Assembly: GCA_946478645.1 (NCBI GenBank) | Contig: CAMLCW010000253.1 | Location: forward strand, 1-7,636 | Direction of reading: 5' to 3' | Source of the DNA: an uncultured Variovorax sp. | Lineage (GTDB): Bacteria > Pseudomonadota > Gammaproteobacteria > Burkholderiales > Burkholderiaceae | Length of the DNA stretch: 7,636 nucleotides | Shown: piece by piece, positions 1 through 5,627 of the stretch | Numbering within the stretch: the stretch's first letter is position 1 | How the letters are laid out: the number at the start of each line of letters is the position of its first letter | Translations under genes and position numbers: made by a program | The notes under the pieces: generated by a model | Told to the model about the DNA's origin: nothing | Seen by the model: the letters and a program-made list of their open reading frames with translations, nothing else | The model's database searches: none

Positions 1-57
1 TTGAGATTATTCTCACGGGCTCCGCGAATTTCAATATATTCCTGCATGTGTACTCAG
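1..57. other. AT-rich segment fused to the receptor plug (rearrangement or assembly junction)
   Basis: The first 57 bases are strikingly AT-rich beside the very GC-rich receptor gene, and the change is abrupt at about 55-58. Receptor homology begins with the Gln codon at 55-57 or the Ala codon at 58. The segment contains the self-complementary AATATATT at 33-40 and a Fur-box-like palindrome at 2-15, so it reads like promoter DNA rather than plug-coding DNA. A deletion joining promoter to mid-gene would explain it. A chimeric assembly or foreign DNA at a contig end would explain it equally well. Confidence 0.55.
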
Positions 58-1914
58 GCGCTGCGCTACACCGCCGGCGTCACGCCGAACCTGAAGCCGT
101 GGGCGGTCGACGAGTTCTCGCTGCTGCGCGGCTTCGAGCTCGGAACGGCCGGCGTCTTCCTGGACGGGCTTCTGACCTCGGGGCGCGCCTATGCCGCGCC
201 GGTCGAGCCCTACGGCCTCGAGCGCCTCGAGGTGCTGCGCGGACCCGCGTCGGTGCTCTACGGCAAGATGCCGCCCGGCGGCATGGTCAATGCCGTGAGC
301 AAGCGGCCGACGGCCGAGACCTTGCGCGAGGTCGGCATCGAATACGGCTCGTACAACCGCAAGCAGCTGAAGGCCGACCTCGCGGGCGCCATCGACAGCC
401 AGGGCGAATGGACCTATCGCCTCACGGTGCTTGGCCGCGACGCGGGCACCCGGCTCGACGATGACCGGGACAACCGGCTCTACGTCGCACCGGCGCTCAC
501 CTGGCAGCCCAACGCCAACACCCGCCTGACGCTGCTCGGGCGCTACCAGAAGGACAACCAGGCCTATGCCTGGCAGAACCAGCTCGAACAGCCCGGCGTC
601 TTCGGCCAGGCGAGCCCGCGCGTGAACATCGGCGGCCATGACAACCGCTGGCGGCGCGACAACAAGATGCTCGGCTACGAGTTCGAGCACCGCTTCGACG
701 ACACCTGGACGGTGCAGCAGAGCATGCGCTACAGCGACTTCGACCGCTCCGAGACCAACGTGTTTCCGCGCGGGCTGCGCGCCGACGGCTACACCCTCGA
801 GCGCCTCTTCTCGCCGCGCGAGACGCACTGGAGGGGCCTGCAGCTCGACACGCGCGTGCAGGCGCGCTTCGACACCGGCGCGCTGGCGCACACGCTGCTC
901 GCGGGCGTGGACTACGCCAAGTCGCGCACCACCGACGAGTTTCCCTATGCCCGGACCGCGCTCTCGCCGCTCAACCTTTTTGCGCCCGCGTACCTGCACG
1001 AACGGACGACGCCCTCGACCGATCCCTATGTCTACAGGGCGCCGTCGCGGCAGCTCGGGGTCTACCTGCAGGACCAGGTCAAATGGAACCGCTGGGTCGT
1101 CACGGCAGGCGTGCGCCACGACAAGGCGGACGCATCCGGCACGAGCACGTTCGGCCGTACCGGCAGGCGCAACACCGACTACGACACCTCGGCGAGCGCC
1201 ACGACGGGTCGCATCGGCGCGGTGTACCTGTTCGACAGCGGATGGGCGCCCTATGCGAACTACGCGACCTCGTTCTCGCCGGAGATCGGCAACGACCTGA
1301 ACGGCAACCTGCTGAAGCCATCGAAGGGCCGGCAGATGGAGGCGGGCCTGCGCTACCAGCCGCCCGCGGGGAATGCCAGCTACACCGCGTCGGTGTTCGA
1401 CATCGTGCGCAGCAATGTGACCACGGCCGCGCCCAATGCGCCTGGCGAGGTGATCCAGACCGGCGAGGTCCGCTCGCGCGGGCTCGAGTTCGAGGCCCGT
1501 GCCGAGCTGACCGACAACCTCAGCATGGTCGCCCAGTACACCTATCTCGACACCCGCATCACGCGCAGCAACGACGGCGACCTGGGCCTGCAGCAGATGA
1601 GCGCGCCGCGGCACAGCGCGTCGGTCTGGGCCAGGTACGCGTTCCCGGTCGGCGAGTCGGCGCGTGGCTTTGCCGCGCTCGGCGTGCGCCACCTCGGCAA
1701 GTCCCGCTCGGCGTGGGACACGGGCAACGCCAACCTCATGAACCCCGGCATCACCCTGGTTGACCTGGCGCTCGGCTTCGACCGTGGCCCGTGGCGCTTC
1801 ACGTTCAACATCAACAACCTGCTCGACAAGCAGTTGCTGACCGATTGCAACGGCGGCCTCTGCTATCGCAGCGCCGAGCGCACCGCCAACGTCAGCGCGC
1901 TCTACCGCTTCTGA
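1..1914 (+). CDS. TonB-dependent siderophore receptor (FhuA/FoxA-type), N-terminally truncated
   Basis: Outer-membrane receptor that would import a ferric siderophore using TonB energy. Numbering from the TTG at 1, the plug is recognisable from about residue 19 (QALRYTAGV). It shows the RGF motif at 43-45, LRGPASVLYG at 79-88 and the PPGG turn at 91-94. From about residue 103 to 637 is a full-length 22-strand-type beta-barrel ending in the terminal Phe expected for BAM recognition. The paired cysteines near the end (C616, C621) and the following Glu-Arg resemble hydroxamate receptors such as FhuA and FoxA; the substrate is inferred. Missing are the signal peptide, TonB box and roughly the first 40-50 plug residues. 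The first 19 codons use AT-rich rare codons (AGA, TTA, TCA, ATA) unlike the rest and look non-coding. The only nearby ATG, at 46, gives MCTQALRY with no export signal. As written, the product could not reach the outer membrane. It is therefore either a 5'-deleted pseudogene or an artefact of the sequence edge. It probably shares a transcript with the PepSY gene downstream. Confidence 0.9.
   Translation: MRLFSRAPRISIYSCMCTQALRYTAGVTPNLKPWAVDEFSLLRGFELGTAGVFLDGLLTSGRAYAAPVEPYGLERLEVLRGPASVLYGKMPPGGMVNAVSKRPTAETLREVGIEYGSYNRKQLKADLAGAIDSQGEWTYRLTVLGRDAGTRLDDDRDNRLYVAPALTWQPNANTRLTLLGRYQKDNQAYAWQNQLEQPGVFGQASPRVNIGGHDNRWRRDNKMLGYEFEHRFDDTWTVQQSMRYSDFDRSETNVFPRGLRADGYTLERLFSPRETHWRGLQLDTRVQARFDTGALAHTLLAGVDYAKSRTTDEFPYARTALSPLNLFAPAYLHERTTPSTDPYVYRAPSRQLGVYLQDQVKWNRWVVTAGVRHDKADASGTSTFGRTGRRNTDYDTSASATTGRIGAVYLFDSGWAPYANYATSFSPEIGNDLNGNLLKPSKGRQMEAGLRYQPPAGNASYTASVFDIVRSNVTTAAPNAPGEVIQTGEVRSRGLEFEARAELTDNLSMVAQYTYLDTRITRSNDGDLGLQQMSAPRHSASVWARYAFPVGESARGFAALGVRHLGKSRSAWDTGNANLMNPGITLVDLALGFDRGPWRFTFNINNLLDKQLLTDCNGGLCYRSAERTANVSALYRF
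2..15. promoter_or_regulatory. Fur-box-like palindrome (candidate)
   Basis: TGAGA-TTAT-TCTCA is a perfect 5-bp inverted repeat with a 4-bp spacer. It resembles the core of Fur boxes of the form TGAGAAT-N-ATTCTCA but is one base shorter at the centre. Fur control of siderophore receptors is well established, and a receptor follows here. The site sits at the window edge, so its left flank cannot be judged. One short match in AT-rich DNA is weak evidence. Confidence 0.3.
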
Positions 1915-1942
1915 ATGCCGGCGGCGCACGCCGCACGCGCCC

Positions 1943-3430
1943 ATGACCAGCGAAACCAATCCAGCGGCCCTGCGCCAGGCCATGGCCCGGCTCCACACCT
2001 GGACCGGGCTGCTGTTCGGCTGGATGCTCTACGCCATGTTTGTCACGGGCGCCGTGAGCTACTTCCGCGAAGAGATCTCCCAGTGGATGCGGCCTGAAAT
2101 ACCGGTGCTCGAACGCCAGCCCGACGCCGCCACCAGCGCTGCGCGGGCCGTCGCCGGAATGCAGCAGCTCGCGCCCGGCGCGTCGCAATGGGTGATCGAC
2201 CTCGCCGACGAACGCGGCAACACCGTCGAGGTGTCGTGGCGCGCGGGCGACGTGCAGGGCCGCGCGATGCTGGACCCGCTCACCGGCAAGCCCGTGCTCG
2301 CGCGCGAGACCCAGGGGGGCGAGTTCTTCTACTACTTTCATTTTTCGCTGCACTACCTGCCGCGCGCGCTGGCGCGCTGGCTCGTCGGCCTGGCGACGAT
2401 GTTCATGCTGGTCGCGCTCGTCAGCGGGGTCATCACTCACAAGAAGATCTTCGCCAGTTTCTTCACCTTCCGGCCCGGCAAGGGCCAGCGCTCATGGCTC
2501 GACGCGCACAACGTGCTGTCGGTGACCGCGCTGCCGTTCCACTTGATGATCACCTACTCCGGCCTGGTCACCTTGATGACGCTGTACATGCCGTGGGGCG
2601 CGGACAGTGCGGCCGATCCGCAGCGCACGGGCCAGCTGCTGCGTGCCGAGATGAGGGCGCTCGTGCCGCCCGGTGCGCCCAGCGGCATCGCTGCGCCGCT
2701 GCCCGACCTGGGCCCGATGCTGCACGAGGCGGAGCGGCGCTGGGGCGTCAGCCGCGTGGGCCGGCTCGTCGTCGACAACCCCGGCGATGCCGCTTCGCGC
2801 GTGCGCGTGGTGCGCGGCGACGAGGGCCGGGTCTCGATCAGCCCGCGCTATCTGGCCTTCGACGCGCACGACGGCGCCTTGCGCGAGGCCAGGGACCGCT
2901 CGCCGCCGGTAACCGAGACCTGGGGCGTGCTCTACGGCCTGCACGTGGCGCGCTTCGCCGATCCGGGGGCGCGCTGGCTGTTCTTCCTGTCGAGCCTGGT
3001 CGGCGCCGCGATGGTGGCGACGGGGCTCGTGCTGTGGACCACCAAGCGCTTTGCGAAGCAGGCGCGCGATGGACGGCAGGGACTTTGGGCGCCGCTCGTG
3101 GCGCGGCTCAACGTCGCCGCGGTGGCGGGGCTTCCCGTGGCGATGGCGGCATTCCTCTGGGGCAACCGGCTGCTTCCGGCTGGCTTGGCCGGCCGCAGCG
3201 CGTGGGAGATTCACCTGTTCTTCATCGCCTGGGGCCTGACGCTGCTGCATGCCATCGCCCGGCCCGCCCGCCGCGCATGGCCCGAACAGTTCGCAACTGC
3301 CGCGCTGCTGTGCGCGGTGCTGCCGCTCTGGACCACGCTGGCCGGCCATCGCTTCGCGCGCTTCGAGCTGGCGCTGCTGGGCGTGGCGGCGCTCTTGGCG
3401 GTTCTGGCGTTCAGATCACGACGCGCCTGA
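1943..3430 (+). CDS. PepSY-associated inner-membrane protein, probable siderophore-iron reductase (FoxB/PiuB-like)
   Basis: A 495-residue multi-pass inner-membrane protein of the PepSY_TM family. TM1 (about 20-40) is preceded by the hallmark RLHTWTG with H18. A periplasmic PepSY-like region covers about 45-130, followed by FSLHYLP (H137) and TM2 (141-163). TM3 (about 191-215) carries LPFH (H200). A second soluble region (about 220-330) ends at YGLH (H334), followed by TM4 (344-366). Four further hydrophobic segments lie at about 388-408, 421-438, 451-467 and 472-491. The repeated membrane-edge histidines fit the haem-ligand pattern proposed for FoxB-like proteins, which reduce ferric siderophores; the enzymatic role here is inferred. 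It starts 28 bp after the receptor stop, as expected for a receptor/PepSY operon. No clear Shine-Dalgarno precedes the ATG at 1943. M14, just before RLHTWTG, is an alternative start with no better site. Confidence 0.88.
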   Translation: MTSETNPAALRQAMARLHTWTGLLFGWMLYAMFVTGAVSYFREEISQWMRPEIPVLERQPDAATSAARAVAGMQQLAPGASQWVIDLADERGNTVEVSWRAGDVQGRAMLDPLTGKPVLARETQGGEFFYYFHFSLHYLPRALARWLVGLATMFMLVALVSGVITHKKIFASFFTFRPGKGQRSWLDAHNVLSVTALPFHLMITYSGLVTLMTLYMPWGADSAADPQRTGQLLRAEMRALVPPGAPSGIAAPLPDLGPMLHEAERRWGVSRVGRLVVDNPGDAASRVRVVRGDEGRVSISPRYLAFDAHDGALREARDRSPPVTETWGVLYGLHVARFADPGARWLFFLSSLVGAAMVATGLVLWTTKRFAKQARDGRQGLWAPLVARLNVAAVAGLPVAMAAFLWGNRLLPAGLAGRSAWEIHLFFIAWGLTLLHAIARPARRAWPEQFATAALLCAVLPLWTTLAGHRFARFELALLGVAALLAVLAFRSRRA

Positions 3431-3466
3431 GGCCGTGGCGGTGATCCAAGGGCGTGCCGCTGCGGC

Positions 3467-3829
3467 TCAGCCCGCGAGCGGGTGCACGATGCCGCCGTCG
3501 CCGTAGCTGCGCACGACCTGCGCGATCACGACCTGGTAGCCCTTGAGCCAGCGCGCCTGGCGCTGCTTGGCGGCGATGTGCGAAGGGTGCTCGATGAGCG
3601 TCTGGAGTGCCTCGAGCGTCTTCCAGTAATACACGTTGGACACGAGCCCGGTGGCCGGGTTCTCCCAGGCCTCTTCGCCCAGGTAGCCGGGCGTCGATCG
3701 GGCGAGCTCGGCGATGACTTCGTCCAGCGCGTGGAACTCGTCGTCGAATTCGCGCTTGGCGAAAGTGAAGGTGGAGGTGTACATCGGTGGCGTGGCCGTT
3801 GCGGTGGCCGCGCCGGCATTCTCGCTCAA
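3467..3829 (-). CDS. Antibiotic biosynthesis monooxygenase (ABM) fold protein
   Basis: A 120-residue soluble protein of the dimeric alpha/beta-barrel ABM superfamily, which includes small monooxygenases and IsdG/HmoA-like haem-degrading enzymes. Family features include the YTSTFTF strand (17-23), PGYLGEEAWENP (47-58), VYYWKTLEALQTLIEHPSHIAAK (66-88, with H81 and H84) and a conserved-looking tail ending SYGDGG (108-113). The substrate cannot be told from sequence. The start chosen is TTG at 3829, which has GAGG 4 nt upstream and lies 10 nt after the XRE stop. Residues 1-15 are a low-complexity Ala/Thr-rich stretch, however, and the conserved domain begins at M16 (ATG at 3784), which may be the real start although it lacks a Shine-Dalgarno. 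It is the last gene of the hipA-XRE-ABM unit and converges on the PepSY gene, leaving 36 bp between their stops. Confidence 0.85.
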   Translation of the reverse strand: MSENAGAATATATPPMYTSTFTFAKREFDDEFHALDEVIAELARSTPGYLGEEAWENPATGLVSNVYYWKTLEALQTLIEHPSHIAAKQRQARWLKGYQVVIAQVVRSYGDGGIVHPLAG

Positions 3830-3839
3830 CGGGCCTCGG

Positions 3840-4196
3840 CTACGCTGCGGCCGGCCCGGGGGGCGAGTCGGCCTTGGCCTGTGCCTTCTGCGCCAGCTCG
3901 CGCAGCGACAGCGGCTCGTCGCTTCGGGGCACGAAGCCCACCTGCAGGCCGAAGATGTGCGCGATCTTGTTCAGCGTGTCGGCGGTGGGGTTGGCCTTGT
4001 CCGCTTCGATCAGCCGCAGGCTCTGCACGCTGAGGCCGCGATGCCGCGCGAACTCCGGCTGCGTCAGTTTGCTGATGCGGCGCATCGCGGCCACGGCCTG
4101 CCCGACGGACATGCTGCCCGAGGCGATGGCCGCGTAGAACTCGCCGCGGAACCGGCGCTCGAGTTCGGGGTCGGCATGACGGCGCCGCTTATCCAC
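3840..4196 (-). CDS. XRE-family helix-turn-helix protein, probable antitoxin/repressor of the HipA partner
   Basis: A 118-residue DNA-binding protein. The HTH_3/XRE domain spans about 36-90. It includes AMRRISKLTQPEFARHRGLSV (helices 1-2), QSLRLIEADKANP (recognition helix and turn, about 58-70) and TLNKIAHIFGLQVGFVPR (74-91). The N-terminal arm (1-35) is charged, and the C-terminal tail after residue 92 is Ala/Pro-rich and likely disordered. It starts with GTG at 4196, inside the last codons of hipA (8-nt overlap, GTGGATAA), which implies translational coupling. By analogy with HipB it should bind its own operator and neutralise the kinase. The direct candidate site is the palindrome cluster at 5533-5607. 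The HTH assignment is secure; the antitoxin role is inferred from pairing with HipA. Confidence 0.88.
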   Translation of the reverse strand: MDKRRRHADPELERRFRGEFYAAIASGSMSVGQAVAAMRRISKLTQPEFARHRGLSVQSLRLIEADKANPTADTLNKIAHIFGLQVGFVPRSDEPLSLRELAQKAQAKADSPPGPAAA

Positions 4197-5541
4197 GACG
4201 GCGCTCCCGCTTCGGGTTGCGCGGAACGAGATCGGCGAGCGCGAGCAGCTGGTCGGCCTGCTTGTCGATGGTCGCGCGGCAGGCCTCGATCACGTCCGGC
4301 TCGATGCCGCAGTCCCGGGCGAAAACGGGCAGGTTGGCCACGATGGGCGCGAAGTCGTGCAGGGCCGCGGCGATGGCGCCGCGCTCGCGGTCGTCGATCT
4401 CGAGGCTTTCCAGTACAGCCGTCCAATTGTCCTGGGCCTTCCCAGTCGCATCGCGCCAATGACAGCCGCGAACGACGACTTCGGGGTCGAGGAACATCGG
4501 CGCAAAGTCGAACACCGGCGTGAGCTGCACGGTGCCGTCGACGAGCCGCTGCACGGCCGTGTTGCGCGCGTGGTTGTCGGTGTTGCGCATGGCCAGGTTC
4601 AGTACGTCGCGCCGGATGAACTCGATGGTCTCGCGAAGCGGATCGGAGACGACGCTGCGCAGGCCCTTCAGCAGCACTTGCTGGCGCTGGGGAGTGCCGA
4701 ATCCGCGCAGGTCGCAGAGGCTCGCGAGGCTCTCCTGGTGAAGCCGGTGGACCTGGCCGTCGCTGACCTGGCGATCGAAGCGCCGGACGAACAGGCGTTC
4801 GCCATGCAGCTCGGGCGCCGCGAAGGTCCGCATGCCGCAGGCCGCGGCGAGGCGCAGGTAACCTGCCTCGTTGCGGAGGACGGCCCGGTCGTCTTCGCTC
4901 TCGCCGCGGGGAAGCTTCACGAGCCAGTGCGCCTGGGCGCGCGCGTCGGGCAGCGCCATGTCTGCGAACCATCGGCCATCGTTGTCGACGCTCAGGAGGA
5001 ACTTCGGTGCAGCCCCTTGCACGCCCGTGGTGCCCGAGGCGAGCATCGCGTGGAGCGAAAGATGATCGAGGAAGCCCTGGCTCCGCGTGAGCACGTCGTC
5101 GAGGTCGAATCCCTGCGCCGTGGCGGGATCCGGATTCTTTCGGACCTGCTCCTCGAAGAACGAGAGGGCGCTCTCCAGGCGCAGGCAGCCGATCGGGTTG
5201 AACGCGCCGGCCATCAGCAGCGGCACGACCAGGTTGTCGCTGTCCGCGAGCCTCAGCGCGTCGAGCAGGTACCTGCGGCCCTTGCCTTGCGGCACCAGGT
5301 CATAGAGAAACGCCGGTGCGCGACGATCCGCCTCGCGTCCGGTCGGTCCTTCGATGAACCGGTCCGGCGCCATGCCGATGGGCAAGCCCAACGCGACCGG
5401 CCACGGATCGGACGCGCCAAAGACATATTCGGGCAGGTACTCGAAGCGGCATTTGTCTGCGCCGAGCGGCTGGAGGGTGGCAGCGGGTTGCCACGCGCCA
5501 TCGCGGTGGATCTGGATGACGGTGGTGGCCGAGATGGTCAT
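4189..5541 (-). CDS. HipA-family serine/threonine kinase toxin
   Basis: 450 residues, close to the 440 of E. coli HipA, with both the N-terminal HipA subdomain (about 8-120) and the HipA_C kinase domain (about 160-430). Kinase elements are all present. The Gly-rich P-loop is at 169-180 (SGTTGVQ then GAAPK). The ATP-contacting Lys is in WLVKLP (K209), and LRNEAGYL is at 222-229. The VRRFDR strand is at 252-257 and RLHQESLA at 266-273. The catalytic loop NTDNHARN has D322 and N327, and the metal-binding Asp is in PVFDFAPMF (D345). Family members phosphorylate translation factors or tRNA synthetases (GltX for E. coli HipA), causing growth arrest; the target here is unknown. Ser/Thr at 169, 171 and 172 are candidate autophosphorylation sites. 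The ATG at 5541 has no Shine-Dalgarno and lies within an inverted repeat. The gene precedes its HTH partner, opposite to hipBA. It looks intact. Confidence 0.93.
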   Translation of the reverse strand: MTISATTVIQIHRDGAWQPAATLQPLGADKCRFEYLPEYVFGASDPWPVALGLPIGMAPDRFIEGPTGREADRRAPAFLYDLVPQGKGRRYLLDALRLADSDNLVVPLLMAGAFNPIGCLRLESALSFFEEQVRKNPDPATAQGFDLDDVLTRSQGFLDHLSLHAMLASGTTGVQGAAPKFLLSVDNDGRWFADMALPDARAQAHWLVKLPRGESEDDRAVLRNEAGYLRLAAACGMRTFAAPELHGERLFVRRFDRQVSDGQVHRLHQESLASLCDLRGFGTPQRQQVLLKGLRSVVSDPLRETIEFIRRDVLNLAMRNTDNHARNTAVQRLVDGTVQLTPVFDFAPMFLDPEVVVRGCHWRDATGKAQDNWTAVLESLEIDDRERGAIAAALHDFAPIVANLPVFARDCGIEPDVIEACRATIDKQADQLLALADLVPRNPKRERRRG

Positions 5542-5553
5542 GAATTGACCATC
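5533..5553. promoter_or_regulatory. Perfect inverted repeat across the hipA start codon (candidate operator)
   Basis: GATGGTCA (5533-5540), a 5-bp spacer, then TGACCATC (5546-5553). The arms are perfect 8-mers and the repeat covers the hipA ATG (5539-5541). The size and symmetry suit an XRE dimer. It reuses the TGACCAT word of the larger palindrome next to it. At RNA level it could also form a small hairpin hiding the start codon. Confidence 0.5.
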
Positions 5554-5607
5554 ATGGTAACCAGAAAGCTGGCTCCGAGTCAGCTATTTGGTTACTGTAA
5601 TGGTCAA
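5545..5607. promoter_or_regulatory. 63-bp imperfect palindrome upstream of hipA (candidate autoregulatory operator/promoter)
   Basis: The arms 5545-5575 and 5577-5607 match in reverse complement at 25 of 31 positions around a single centre at 5576. The outermost arms are TTGACCAT and ATGGTCAA. Internal blocks include GTAACCA/TGGTTAC and AGCTG/CAGCT. It fills most of the 86-bp gap between the upstream receptor stop and the hipA ATG and is far more AT-rich than both genes. On the minus strand it offers a -35-like TTGACC (5607-5602) but no good -10. With no GC-rich stem and no U-tract it looks more like an operator pair than a terminator for the receptor gene. Confidence 0.5.
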
Positions 5608-5627
5608 AGCGCCCTGCGCCACCACCC

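Noticed and set aside
31..1998. Long open frame (655 codons) on the minus strand opposite the first receptor
   Set aside because: It is Arg/Ala/Val-rich with no recognisable domain and is exactly antisense to a clear TonB-dependent receptor. High GC with biased third positions commonly leaves such antisense frames open.
1915..2097. ATG immediately after the first receptor stop as a separate small gene
   Set aside because: The 60-codon frame overlaps the well-supported PepSY start out of frame and has no recognisable features.
2188..3444. 418-codon + strand frame overlapping the PepSY gene
   Set aside because: It is a highly Arg/Ala/Gly-biased translation with no membrane segments or domains, while the competing frame is a coherent PepSY membrane protein.
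3431..3490. Intrinsic terminator between the convergent PepSY and ABM genes
   Set aside because: The only hairpin seen, CCCGC-GA-GCGGG at 3471-3482, has too tight a loop, lies inside the ABM coding end and has no T-tract on either side.
5545..5607. The 63-bp palindrome as a Rho-independent terminator of the second receptor gene
   Set aside because: The stem is imperfect and not GC-rich, and no run of T follows on the minus strand; instead the hipA start codon follows directly. An operator role fits better, although partial termination cannot be excluded.
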